Assembly: GCF_945859685.1 (NCBI RefSeq)
Contig: NC_079147.1
Span: 227,536,765-227,600,764, forward strand
DNA length: 64,000 bases
From: Eupeodes corollae
Lineage: Eukaryota; Arthropoda; Insecta; Diptera; Syrphidae
Direction: 5' to 3'
Made by a program: the position numbers and the translations under genes. The stretch's first letter is position 1; each line of letters begins with the position of its first letter. The notes below the pieces were generated by a model. It had not been told where the DNA came from. It ran no database searches and saw nothing but the letters and a program-made list of their open reading frames with translations. Shown here in pieces: positions 13,218 through 24,900 of this stretch.

Positions 13218-13954
13218 CTGAAAGAAAAAAAATATCAGTCAGTATTTGTTTTTTAACTGTTAAGTTTGTTTGCTTAATTTTTGACTCTTTTTGAATAAAG
13301 TTACAAGACTAAAAATAAAATATAGAATACTTATAAAATGTTCACAATCAAAACTATTTCCCCGTGTGTATCCCTTAGACGTTCCTAAGACTACACATGG
13401 TATTTAGAAATATTAAAATAGTATCTTACTTCCCAACTTAAATAAAAAGGGTTCTTAACATGGGTTGAAGTGGTTTTAACCCCGATTTTTGTGTCGAAGC
13501 TGAGCCAAAGCTAGAAAATCCTAATTATTTTGTTTAATAAAAGTGTTAAAATTTCATGTAGCGGTAGCATTTGACAACTGTCAAAGTCAGCTTTAAAAAT
13601 ATTTCCGCTACAAGTACAAATGCTGCGGCGGCGTTCGCAGGAACTAAACGAATGAAAACAGATTTTTTGGCTTTATTGTGTGAGAACTTTCCTCTTCGAA
13701 CTGTTTTGGCCACGTAACACTTAGCGTTTATGCGAATAACCCCGAACTCTAGACACATTAAAATTCAACATTGCTCAAGTTATGGACGAGATACCGCCCG
13801 AAATGAGCGAAAAATTTAAAATGTTATTATTTTCTTCGGCGGTATTGTCAGGGACGTTCCTGACAATACTTTCTCAGGAACTTCACGCAACTGTAAAGCA
13901 TTAAGGGCAATTTTGTAAATGAAAGATCTGTTAAAATCGCTTGTAGCTGTCGCC
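13218..13954 (-). other. Myosin XV intron 1, left part
   Basis: Pyrimidine tract and AG acceptor for the large exon lie at 13218-13230. I see no exon or named repeat in the rest; the 70-codon frame near 13546-13758 has no supporting motif. Confidence 0.6.
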
Positions 13955-14230
13955 AGTACCGTGATGGCGTGATGGTTAGTGCGTAAGCCAGTCATACAAA
14001 AGGTCTTGGGTTTAATCCCTGCTTGTGCCACTTTTTTTTAACGGGTACTGCGAGTACCTCTAACAAGGAATTCCTGTCTAGAAGTAGTTTTTCAAATTAA
14101 CAGTTTGGATTCGGTGTAGAAGCTTTAGGTCCCCACTATTCACTGATATTACTCGCTAACAGGAATGGTTGAGGGTTGTATGTCACTAAGTCCAAGTTTT
14201 CTACTAGATGTTGCGCAACCGATTTTGTTA
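13955..14230 (+). mobile_element. tRNA-derived SINE, copy 1
   Basis: An A-box-like TGGCGTGATGGTTAGTGCG (13964-13982) and a B box GGGTTTAATCCC (14008-14019) give the RNA polymerase III promoter of a tRNA-derived head. The body contains GGATTCGGTGTAGAAG and AGGAATGGTTGAGGGTTGTA, and the 3' end is GATGTTGCGCAACC. The same parts in the same order occur in copies at 25216, 26554 and 21064. Head to tail is about 280 bp. No complete tRNA fold is present, so it is not a tRNA gene. Confidence 0.85.
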
Positions 14231-14540
14231 ATTTGCTTGTCGTTTTACCAAAAAACCGCTTAGGCTCTAGCTCGAATAAATTTGTATTGATAAACGTACG
14301 CATGGAAGATCGACGACTCATAGACTTAATTTTAGTTTTTCGGTTTTTTCGATCAACTTTGTATTAAGTTGAATATAAAATATATTCCTTCAATTTAGAA
14401 TTCATCCATTATTAGAATTTAAAAAAAATTAAAATCACTCTCAAAAACACAAACTAAATGAACTTAACCCCCCCCCCCCTCTTCACGGATATGGAATAAA
14501 AGAAAATAAACAATAAAAAGAAATCACAAACAAAACTAAC

Positions 14541-14768
14541 ATGTTCTGCAATACAATCACTGCACAAAGTGGAAAGTCTCTTCACAATTTGTGGATAACG
14601 ATTCCTCATTTTGTCCCGAATGTTGCGTTTATTCTTGGTGGATTCTGTGGTCGACGAAGTTGACATATCTTCAACGCTTGGCGGTCGCTGGCGTCTCAAA
14701 ACATGTGGCGACAAAATTTGAATAGACGGCGATGATAATGGACTAATAGGACTAATCGAACCACATTT
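14541..14768 (-). CDS. Candidate exon C inside myosin XV intron 1
   Basis: On the minus strand an acceptor GTGGCAG is followed by an open frame rich in Ser, Pro and basic residues, including SISPISPLSSPSIQILSP, RRQRPPSVED and MRNRYPQIVKRLSTL. It ends at a donor CAT|GTTAGT. Both borders are phase 0. The next phase-0 acceptor downstream on this strand is that of the myosin motor exon, so this could be an alternative 5' exon of the myosin or part of an unrelated nested gene. An ATG at 14804 would give a start without needing the acceptor. I do not recognise the protein family. Confidence 0.35.
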
Positions 14769-14888
14769 CTGCCACGGGTCCAGATGGAAGCGTACAATAC
14801 GCATCGATTTCAAAATATTGTACACATTTTTAAAGAATTATGCAAACTTAAAAAACCAAAAATCAACGAGTACTCTTAAATTCGTTAC

Positions 14889-15016
14889 CAGGATGAAGCT
14901 CATCTGGTGAGAAACTGATGATAACCATTCGTATACCAGAACGGTGTGAAACTCTTCCAAGCGAAACCCATTATATGCAACATCAAAAGTAGAAGCGTCA
15001 GCAGCAGCAGCTTCAT
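14889..15016 (-). CDS. Candidate exon B inside myosin XV intron 1, or a small secreted ORF
   Basis: An excellent acceptor TTTTTCCAG ends at 15017 and a donor CTG|GTAACG follows 14889. If joined in the frame of an upstream donor AATC|GTAAGT (exon end 15144), it reads EAAAADASTFDVAYNGF and EFHTVLVYEWLSSVSHQ and leaves phase 0, matching the acceptor of the exon at 14768. In another frame the same bases encode a 38-residue ORF (15016-14900) starting MKLLLLTLLLLML, signal-peptide-like, though its leucines come from a CTG run. The two readings exclude each other; neither is recognised. Confidence 0.3.
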
Positions 15017-15145
15017 CTGGAAAAACTCGTTCGTGTCTTAGATTTTCTATCGACCACAAAGACGACCAGTCGACCAGTAGACCGAACAACCCATGCAGCA
15101 TTGAAAAAAATTTCAAATAGAAGAATAAAAAAACACACTTACGAT

Positions 15146-16143
15146 TCCTTAATGCTCCACATTTGGAGTCGGAGTGGATACTGAGATGTGCTTGCTGCGC
15201 CACAACCCGTAGTGACAACTTTCAACGCAAAAAAGTATACATATCTCTTTAATGAAACTTAAAATTGCGGACGAATTTTTCTTGGAACTTGCTGAACGTT
15301 TTCTTGAGGACAAAAACTGAACATGATTAAGATATATACGAGCCACTAGTACGAGTACCTACCTACAATGTACGAGCTATCTTTTAACTAAAACCGTTGA
15401 CTTAACGCCTAATAATTATATCTGGACTCTGGTTGGCGTGTTGTCTTTAAGTATCCTAAGTTTAATAAGCAATCATCTGCTTTTTGTTTGTACTAAACTT
15501 TATTTGCATTGAAAGATTGTTTACAAGTTGTAGTCTTTTTCTCAAAAGCCAAGAGGAGCGACACGTCCTGTTTGATAATCGTCTAAGCTAGTTTGAATTG
15601 GTTCAGTATTCTGTATTATTAAACATGACAAGCAGTTGCTACAAGTTTCAACCTATGCAGTAAGATAGATAAACGTCAGAATGATGAATGAATGCTTTTA
15701 ATAAGGTCACATAATCTACAAGTTAATCAGATCTAAATGCAAAAAGCAGAAAAACGAAAGCCTTGCACAAAATTATAGAACAAATGTATCTTCCAAAATA
15801 TCGAACAGAAACACGTTACTCGTACATTAAGGTGCTTCTTTGTAAATGTTTGTATTTTGTTTCGGTTCTGCAATTTGTCAAAAATGTCAACAAAAATCTT
15901 TTCCCCTGGACCTTTGAGTCCTTAAATTATTTATATTTTGCGTTCGCCCAAGCCATTTTAAAGATCATCTAAATATATAAAATAACTGGTGTGTTGTAGA
16001 CTTGTTGTTTTCAGTTTGGGAATATTTTTTTTTGAAGTTGGTCCTTTTGACAGCTGTCATTTGGTTTTGTCTATTTCATAATAAATAGCCTTACCTGAAC
16101 AATGTTTGCAAATTGTGTTAATTTATTGAAACAATCAATTCAT
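15146..16143. other. Myosin XV intron 1, no further feature supported
   Basis: Short reading frames only. A possible weak exon (about 15144-15218, minus) feeding the candidate exon at 15016 lacks an in-frame ATG and a good acceptor. Confidence 0.45.
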
Positions 16144-19060
16144 TGAAGTAAATCTCGGGTCGAGAGCCTGTGGCGTTTCCTCCAAGTTTGCGTGATATCA
16201 AGTGGTATATTCTTTTTTGAGTTATTTAAAGAGAAGCGACGGTTTTTATTTAAATATTCTGAGTTTTAATATTCATGGATTCACATTTGAAACATGGCTT
16301 GAGGTAGATAATGATGAATACTATAATAAGTGGCTAAGCAATTATGTATTGAAAAGCATACCGGCTGTGAAAATTCATAGAAAGGGAAGCAATGGGTGGA
16401 TTTTTATTTGATTTTAAGAAAGTGTTGAATGTAGTTTCGAATTTATGGTAATTGAAGAAGTTATTGTTCTTAGAATAGAAAGCAAGGGGAGGACCGATTA
16501 TATGTATCGTTCCAGTTTACCTAAATTGCACGCAGTGGTCACGTGATTTCGACAAATTGCAGGATGCTCTTAACTATTTTTTAAAACATAATTTAAATAT
16601 TGTTGGAGATCTGAATGCGAGAGTTGAATTGGATCAATTTTGGAATGAGCAATTGGCGTATATTTCATCGAAACTGTTATTTGCAAGAAACTCTAAGGAT
16701 AATATTTTGGATGGAAAGGGAAAGCAACTGATAGTATTTTGTAAGACTTTAGACCTCGCAATTATTAATGGGAGAACCAGAAGTGATAAGCTTGGTGAAA
16801 TAACTTTTTTAGCTGCGAAAGGCTCTTCAACAAATAATTTTTGCTGCGTAGCAACCGATTGTGTGAAAATAATTAAAGATTTTAAGGTTGGTAGTCAACA
16901 CTTTTCGGATCACATGCCAATGGAAGGGGCATTGAATGGGGCGTTCTCTGTGTCAGTGGAACCGATCTGCAACTACTACCAAAACTAATACTGAGAGATC
17001 GTCATATTGAAGTTTTTCTGCAGAACTTATCCTTGGAGCTAGCTCAAATGCACCTGGAACGCGAAAAACCCATTCGATTACATTTCCTTGATGAAATGAT
17101 AATCAAAAGTGCGCCAAAAAATATTCAAAGACGGCATACCCAAAAATAAATGGTTCAATCGGGATTGTGAAAAACCGAGAGAGAGAAGGCATTCCGGCAG
17201 CTTGATTTATACCGTAAATTCCATACATACAAGAAAATGTACTTAGAAGGTAACTAGAGTCTAAAACTAATTTGTACGAACTCGAAGAAAAATCATTTTG
17301 CTCAACTAGTGCAGGAAGCTTCAAACGCAAACAATGCAAAACAATTTTGGAAAGCTATGAGATGTATATCTGGCCGATCCTTCACAATTGGTGTTAACTT
17401 ACACCCTAATATACTTAAGGAGCATTTCTTCAAACTTCTCAATCCAATAAACAACAGCCAATAGTACAATATGCCAGCCCTATAAGCCCTATAGTAGAAA
17501 ACGACTAACTAGATAGATGCATAAGTTTGGAGGAAGTCAAAGAGGCCCTCGCAAAAACAAAGTTGAACAAAGCCCCAGGGGAAAACAGAATACCTTTTGA
17601 GTGCTACAAGACTTTTACAGAAGAGGCTTTAATTATGCTGACTTACTCTTTTAATTACATATTTAACTTCAGTAATTTACCACAAGGCTTCCGAATGTTT
17701 CCATTACATAAAAAAGGTGACATAAATTTAGCCGAAAATTATAGAGGAATTTCCTTCCTGAACTGTTCATTAAAGATTTTTTCATCTGTTCTTTTCACAA
17801 GACTTACAACATGGGCTGATAAGGAGAAGCGGCTTAGTGATTTTCAGGCATTCAACAATCGACCAGATTTTCACTTTAATGAATATTACGCAATCGTTCC
17901 AGGACCAGGGCTGGAAGGAGAGTTAAAGTGCTCATGTATGCTAATGATATTGTTCTCTTTTCGGACACGACTCAAGGAATAAGTCGTATGATTTTGGACC
18001 TTGAAGAATACTGCGCAAAATGGAATCTCACGGTGAATTTGAGTATGTCCAAAATAATGATATTTCGAAAGGCCGGTGGACGGTATGTCCAAAATGAAAA
18101 GTGGACATTTGCTGGTGAAGATATTGAAATCGTCAAGGATATCTTGGCATGAAAATATCATCAACTTTATCTCTGAAAAGTCATCTTTCCAACAAGCTTT
18201 AGCTAGCTAATACAGCACTGAACTGTACATGAAAATCCTGCATTAATTCGAGTACACTCAGTTTAAGTGCAAAGTATAAATTTTTTGATGCGACTTCTAA
18301 ATCAATCATGTTTTACGCTGCTAAGGTTTGATTAAAGAAAGTGAAGAAATTAAAAAATTACTTAGATTTTTTCTCAAGAGATTGTTCAAACTCCCTTCGA
18401 ACTGTCCAAACAATATGCTTTTATTAAAAAAAGGTATTGTCCCATTATTTACTGCAACCTTGAAGCTTCACTTTGTCTTTATTGCCCAGTCCTCTTCTTA
18501 TAGACGATAATACTGCACACTTAATTACGACTTAAATGAATCCAATTATTTTCGGGATGAAAATAGTACCTTCAACATATCAACCATTCTTAGAGCAAGA
18601 AGAGAATTGCTTAACTTAAATTTTGATTTTCCTTTATTTTGCACTTTATGTAACCTTGGATCTCGAGAGGATGTATTTCATTTTATAGCAATATGCCCGG
18701 TTCTCAGTGAGATAAGAAGGGTTTTTTTTGACAGCTCGAAAATATCATTAGCGAGAACAACAAATATTTTAAATGCATGTGAAGGATGGAAGCCACTTGC
18801 TGCTGAATTTAAAAAAAGTTTTCGGAAAACAAAAAATACCCAACCATGTAATAAATATTTATTTAAAAACTAAATTTTTTTCTTTAAAAAAAACCTATTA
18901 TTATAAATTGTTTAAGAAAATATTATTTTATTTGCCATCTGAGGTGACGGCCAAGGCCATACCTTTTAAAGGATTGTACGCTAAATAACTAATGTAAAAT
19001 ATGTAATCAAAGTTACTTTAAAAGAAATAATAAAATAAATCAATCAATTAAAAAAAATAA
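16144..19060 (+). mobile_element. LINE-B: near full-length but decayed non-LTR retrotransposon
   Basis: An apurinic-type endonuclease is recognisable from LNILSFNIHG (about 16250) through CSFEFMVIEEVIVLRIESKG, NIVGDLNARV (about 16600) and QHFSDHMPMEG (about 16900). An RT follows with LNKAPGENRIPFE (17565), LPQGFRMFPLHKKGDINLAE (17680-17735) and YANDIVLF (17940), where the first catalytic Asp of YADD is Asn. The C-terminal zinc-knuckle-like segment has CTLCNLGSREDVFHFIAICP (18640-18700). A tail AATAAAATAAATCAATCAAT precedes A-rich sequence near 19060. Frameshifts and stops interrupt every domain. It sits on the strand opposite to the myosin whose intron holds it. The clade is uncertain; the RT resembles LINE-E in this window. 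Confidence 0.85.
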
Positions 19061-19694
19061 TTATCAAGAAGAGAATATTCGTCGCGTTATTTCTTACATA
19101 CGGCCCCTAAGTAGCCTCAATTGTTGGAAAAAATAGTCGAAAACAGGGTTTTCAGGCTGAAATTTATTCGAGCCAGACGCAGCAACATTATATTAAATTA
19201 TATGCGTTTTATGTTTTCTTAAAAACCACACATTGCCCCTTTCTTTAAATTTCTAGAACCCAAAGGCTTTTTAAAGTATCTAAACTAAAAAACTCTCCAT
19301 TGTTGTTAACTTTTAACTCTCACCAACCAATCTTATTTTAATGTCAATATCTCGTAGATGGCAAAAACCTAAAGAAAAAAATTAAAGACAATTTTATAGG
19401 AATTTTAACTTCTTACAAAATAGTCATCAAACTGCTAATATTGATATTTTTCGATATATTATTTGTTGAATGCATTTACGGTCAACATTTGGAAATGTTG
19501 ATTAGCCGCCCACGCAGCAGGTGAGAATGTGGCGTAAAGTGAGAGACTCAAGTAACGAACATGAACTCAATCTGAACAGCTCATCACTTCACACAATAGA
19601 CTTAGGAGAATTGTGGACAAAAATTTCCGATTATTCTTTTACGAGTTCGAATTAAAAAACCATTCCCATTGACATCCGTATTGGTACAGCTTAA
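19061..19694. other. Intron sequence, no gene seen
   Basis: No reading frame or RNA feature supported. Confidence 0.5.
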
Positions 19695-20133
19695 TGGCTG
19701 AAAAACAAAAACGCTTCAGCTTCGTCGGTGATACGTTGGGCCGGCTTCGAGGTTGCTTTGAATGACACTTCCAATATGACATTTCTAAAATGGCACTTCT
19801 GTCATTAGCAGCTGTTATTTTTTCTCAAAATAAAAAAAATAATAGTTTTGAAATAGAAAAATTTATCGAAGAAGTAGATTACACAGCCTCTAGTAACCAA
19901 TGGGAATCCCTCTAAAAGCAAATGTATTTTGTTTGCAGACAAAGCAAATGTTCATCAAATTTGAACTAGAGCTTCCGTTTGGAGTCACATTACGTAACAT
20001 TACGTTATTTCCTTACGATTGTCAAATGAAACGTGAGGTCGAAGATTTATTGTGATAGCATGCATTGAATTCCTGTGGCAGAACTCGTAAACGTCAGCGA
20101 AGCCGAAGCTAAAGCGTGTTTGTGTTTCAGCCA
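19695..20133. mobile_element. PIF/Harbinger-type MITE with TAA target duplication
   Basis: The left end TGGCTGAAAAACAAAAACGC (19695) is matched by the reverse complement of the right end, TGGCTGAAACACAAACACGC (20133), and the inverted repeat extends through CTTCAGCTTCG versus CTTTAGCTTCG. The element is flanked by TAA at 19692-19694 and 20134-20136. A 3-bp TWA duplication is typical of PIF/Harbinger elements. It is 439 bp and non-coding. PIF nuclease relics occur elsewhere in the window. Confidence 0.8.
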
Positions 20134-20662
20134 TAAGTTTGTCAATGACTTTGGTCGAAAAATAGTTTTTTTGTGACGAGGCGCATTTTTATCTTGAAGG
20201 CTACATTAAAATTTTGACAAACAAAATTTCCGCATTTAGAGATTGGAAAGCTCACTAGTTATTGTCGAGAACACAAATGCATCCTCTTAGAGTGACAGTT
20301 TCGTGATGATTGTGGATCTTCGAATAATTTTTTTTTTTCGAAAACCAAGGTGGTAACTGACTTTTTTTTGACTGAAATTGAGGACATGGCCTTGAAGAGC
20401 TTTAGTATTTGACGATGTCAATAGGCTGTTTTGAGCTGATAAGAAAAAAGAAATTCAATCCTCGTTTTTGATACTTATTTGTCGGGGTTGATTATGCACA
20501 AATTCAAAGACCAAATTTGGTTATCAACTTGAAATGTAACCAAATAACTATAAAACTATAAGAATAATACAAAACTTAATCCTACGAAATTAAGAAATTT
20601 AACTTACAAATAAATACTCAATTAATATTTGAATTCACATAAAACAAAAATATCAGACTTAC
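20134..20662 (-). other. Myosin XV intron 1, 5' part
   Basis: Donor for coding exon 1 reads AAA|GTAAGT (intron begins at 20662). Nothing else is supported. Confidence 0.6.
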
Positions 20663-20809
20663 TTTTCCCTTAATTAATGCTTGCACAACAATAACTTGGG
20701 CTGCACGATGTACTTCTTGAATTTCACCAGGAATCGGATGACCTAGACCTGGATCAAACCATACCAAATCGCCTTCCACCCAATCCATGATGGTTATGAA
20801 TTCTTTCAA
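20663..20809 (-). CDS. sisyphus: Myosin XV (sisyphus homologue), first coding exon
   Basis: Encodes the N-terminal SH3-like region before the motor: MDWVEGDLVWFDPG, GEIQEVHRAAQVIVVQAL. The donor GGA AAA|GTAAGT is phase 0 and joins the acceptor at 13217, so ALIKGK continues into PQTFALQPGEG and on to MTQLDDLHEASLLW, the expected order for this family. The frame has methionines at 20809 (MKEF) and 20788 (MDWVEGD). The second is nearer the start of conserved sequence, and I cannot decide which is used. The intron to the motor exon is 7.4 kb. Confidence 0.92.
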
Positions 20810-21063
20810 CCACGTTCCTTAAGGTACTTTTCTGTGTGTTTAATGTTTGTGTTTGCTTTTTATTGAATATTTAAGGTTGATCGATCATTTGGATAGGTTG
20901 GTTTCGTCTTCACATTCGTTGCACTTTTGTATCAATATTTTTTAAAAAATATTATAAAAATTTATTGCGAAGGAACATCTTTGCTGGAAATAAGAAAATA
21001 AATGTAATTATTATTTAATTATAATTGAAATTATTGTTTTAAATAAAATCTGCATCTTGTGAG
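20810..21063 (-). promoter_or_regulatory. Upstream region of myosin XV (5' UTR and promoter expected)
   Basis: Immediately 5' of the first coding exon. I see no clear TATA box or initiator that decides a start; a non-coding first exon could lie further right. Listed by position only. Confidence 0.25.
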
Positions 21064-21247
21064 AAAGTAACAAATCCTTCATTGGTAATTCTTGTCCTTT
21101 TTTCTTTCTCAAACCAACTGTTCGGATTCGGTATAAAACTGAAGGTTACAGAAATAGAAATTCCTAACATAATTCATACATAGGAATGGTTGAGAGTTGT
21201 AAATCACTACACCCTACAATTCTCAACGGACTGTTGCGCCACTTAAT
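21064..21247 (+). mobile_element. tRNA-derived SINE, copy 4 (5'-truncated)
   Basis: Body and tail of the SINE without its tRNA head: ACAAATCCTTCATTGGTAAT, TTCGGATTCGGTATAAAAC, AGGAATGGTTGAGAGTTGTA, then the 3' end CAACGGACTGTTGCGCCAC. Truncation at the 5' side is the usual result of incomplete reverse transcription. Confidence 0.8.
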
Positions 21248-21287
21248 TAATCTATTTTTTTAATTTAATATTTATGTAAGAACCTTA

Positions 21288-21976
21288 TTATCAATCCGAT
21301 TAGAAGTTATTGTAATCGGACTAATTTGTCGAATTGAACATTTTACATTTATCCTCCGTATCTAAAGAACGACAAAGGCATTGGGTCTTGTGAAAAAAAA
21401 AAGCTTAAAGCTAAAATTTCAATTTTTAAATCGAAGATATTTTTGTGTGAAATTAATGGAACAAAATTGTTTGATACGACAAATAGTTATGGAGATAAAC
21501 GTGAAAAACTGAAACAATCTCCATGTTTCTCTTAACTTTTTTTTGGGTCATCACCAGACATCCCTTAGTAAGCATAATTCGAACATTTTTAGACTTAATA
21601 TGAATTGTGTTTTATGCTACAAGGAATGACGTTGATAGTCTTTTTTTATATACAATAAAAACCTTTTAAAAGAAGGTAACAATTGTTTTTCGCAAAGAAT
21701 ATATTAGAACAAGTAACCTTAATCCTTATATACAAAAAATTATTCACACCTGATAAAATAAAAAAAAATCGATGAACAATAGAAAACTACACAAAATAAA
21801 ACAAAGATCCTTAATTGGTTTCTTCTTCTTCAATATCTCTTAACCAAACAGCTTTAACTTCAACTATAGATTTTCATTCAAATAACAATATGACTTATTA
21901 AAAAAAAAGATCAGGTATTTATAGCGCCTAAATGGGAAGTATTCACTGTAGGTTGCACCCCAGCCTCTTTTTATAT
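21288..21976 (+). repeat. R-B dispersed repeat, short copy with different interior
   Basis: The first about 50 bp (AGAAGTTATTGTAATCGGAC, TAATTTGTCGAATTGAACAT) and the last about 70 bp (AATGGGAAGTATTCACTGTA, CACCCCAGCCTCTTTTT) match the two ends of the long R-B copies. The roughly 550 bp between them lack the 170-bp modules seen in the others. Confidence 0.6.
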
Positions 21977-24900
21977 TAATTTTTGGATGTTGATATTTAT
22001 TGCAATTTAATTTTTATTATTGTTGGTTTTTTTTATTAATTTTATTTAGTGTTGGAGTTTTTGAGGGTTTTTCAAACAATAGCAACAACAACACGACTAC
22101 GGCAAGACAATTAAATACGCTCCCACGCGTAGGCTCTCGGTCTTGGTGGGATGCAGATCGCCACTCCTCTAAGCTTTGAACAGTATAAGTAATAATGTTT
22201 ATTGTGTGTTTTAAATTCTTAATATTTTAGTGTGTTAAATACTTAACAAGGTCTACAAAACCTCTATTCTGATCTAAAACAATTTATTTGCGATTAGCGA
22301 ACAATACAGTTGCGGTTGCTATTCTGAAGAAGGTATAATTTACTATATGAAGAAGTTCTCTTTAAGTTACCTTCAATTTACTGACCTTGCTTTTAGCAAG
22401 AAAAATGTGTATACAAAATCAACAGACCATAACCAGGCCAATTAGCACCTATAACTTTTATCGTAATAAATCGTAGTTAACAGTCTTCTCTTTAATGACA
22501 GTTGTTTATACGGTTCAACAAAGACAGAAAACCTATAAATTTAAATATTGTATCTATAAAATTTTCTCTTCTTTCCTTTCAAATGTGAATTTAACAATAA
22601 TTTCATAAAAAAAAGGCGTTTATTTTTGCTGATGATGGTAAAGCCTAAGTACCTACCACAAAAAACAAAAACAATTTCTTAAACATGAGTTAAACAAAAC
22701 TAAGCATACAAATTTCTTTTCATTTTTAGTTTTTTACTTTCTCTAAAGTACCAACCTATACCTACCTACAATAACGCTGTACGCATTTTTGATACCTCCG
22801 GCATTTTCTTATATACCTTTACTATAATAAAAATACTTTAAAATCTTTTAAGAGGTCTCTCTTAAGTCATGAAATTCTTTAACATTTGATCACGTTTCGT
22901 TACCGCCGCCGTCGGTCGCCGGCCGTAATCATTGACTCCATCGGTTATACCCGGGGAAATTTGTAAATTAAATTATTATTTTACTCAAATATAAAAATAA
23001 CAGTTCAACTTATTTAGATTATAACTTTTGATAAAGTCGCGCGCATCTTAAATCAAATAGAAATTTCCGCACCTGATGGTGGTGTTTTCTTAGATTTACG
23101 AGTATTTAGGTTAAAAACTTTATTTGGAAATTGATTTTTGAATCCCATAAGATATTTACAATTAATTACAAAAATAAAACACGAGGTCATTTGGCTCATT
23201 TGAATGCAGTTACCATCATAGCATTCAATGCAATCTAGACCAATATTTGTACTTAAAGGTGAAAGCTAAAGTACATCGAATAACTCTGCTACTTAGCGCG
23301 AAAGCTGAAAAGATCAACAACCAGGTCACACGTACTATTTTTCCGGACTGTAGGTAATTGATTATGTCTACACTGTCCGTCTACTATATTTTGTTTTGTA
23401 TTCTCGTATCAGCATAGTTTTGAAATGATATACCTACTAACATGGATTTAAACACAGAGAGGAGTTTGTTTAAAGATCTAAAGAACTTAGATGTTATCCC
23501 TGCAGGTTCAACAGCCTTCAGATATGTTCCTTAATTTATTGGAACATAAATAGTTTTTGTACATTGTTTAGGTCAGTATTCATTATTGAATGTTCATTGA
23601 TAAATTCTTTGAAACCGGCGCAAAGTGTGGAATGTTAAAGAAAGTTTGAAGAAATGTCAATTCTATTTGAAATATTTTTAAAGCCAAATTCAGTTCAGTA
23701 GCAGATCATTTCAAAAACAAATTATCAACTCCAAATGGGCGCCTGACTTGGCGATAGCGTGGGAATTTAATTAAAGATTCTTAAGTTTATGCGAAAACTA
23801 TTTTTTTGAGCTTATATGAAATCCAATTTTTCAAACTTGCTAACATTAAATTTGTTGTCTTAATAAACAAAGTAAATAAAAAGCTTAAAATATCATATAT
23901 CGCCTAGGGCTCGCACTTTCTACCGTCCGGCTTTGCATAGATGTTCCTATTTAAAAGCCAAACACATCAAAAATGTTTCTTGGGTGTGGTACAAGTTGAT
24001 GTCTCACAAAAGGTTCGTTCACATATTCCGATTAGCAATCTTTAAGAAAGTAAAAGCGATTCTTTTAAATAATTTCTGGTCAAACTTCTTTGACCAATTT
24101 TAATGGTTTTGAAAGAAAATAAGAGGCATAAGAATTATGAACAATCAAAACCTTTTTTAGGAAAGTTCACACAACATTTTTCTTTCTATGAATAATCTGC
24201 CTAGTGTCCAAGTAAAAAAAGAAGAGTCATTAATCAAGTTGAGGATGTAGGAATTATGATAAACATTACCGTTTTACACGTTCGATCACAACAATTAATT
24301 ATAATTTCATGATATTTACTACACTGTGCAATAAGGAAATACATGTTATAAAGAAGAAATAAAGTGAAAAGTTGAGAAAGTTTTTGCACTAATTTTTCAT
24401 GTTAACAATTCAAGACAAATTTATTTGTCAATAACTGAGAAACTTTTATATATCAATTTCAATAGAATGGTTTTGAACCTGTTTTTCTCTAACTAGTTAA
24501 AGTCAGTAAAGTCTAAAATTTGAATCTATATTTTTCGCCTTGTGTGAAGCTTCTACCAAGCATAATTTTGACGTTTAATTTAAGGTTGAATCAAACTTAG
24601 ATTTTAGATGTGTGAATTCCGCTAAAGGGGGTTTCTATCAAGCCCAACTTTAGCTGAAATTCTGTCAAGATTTTAGAAGTTTCCTTATACGAAATTAAAT
24701 TCATTTTTCAAGTTTACTAATTTCATATACGAAATCTACTTTTTCCACTAGTTTCATATACGAAATCCACCTTAAAAATCTAGTCGTCATTTTTAAAGCT
24801 GTCATCTTGTGACGTTTGACAAGTAAAAACTACGCTATTACTAAAATTGAAACAATGCTTGTACAATTTCCAACAGCACAGGTTCAATTGGAGAGGTTCA

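Noticed and set aside
13955..14030. A tRNA gene
   Set aside because: A and B boxes are present but no cloverleaf with anticodon arm fits, and the sequence continues into a body and tail repeated three more times; it is a SINE head.
23442..23534. 30-codon ORF MDLNTERSLFKDLKNL
   Set aside because: Too short to judge and without context.
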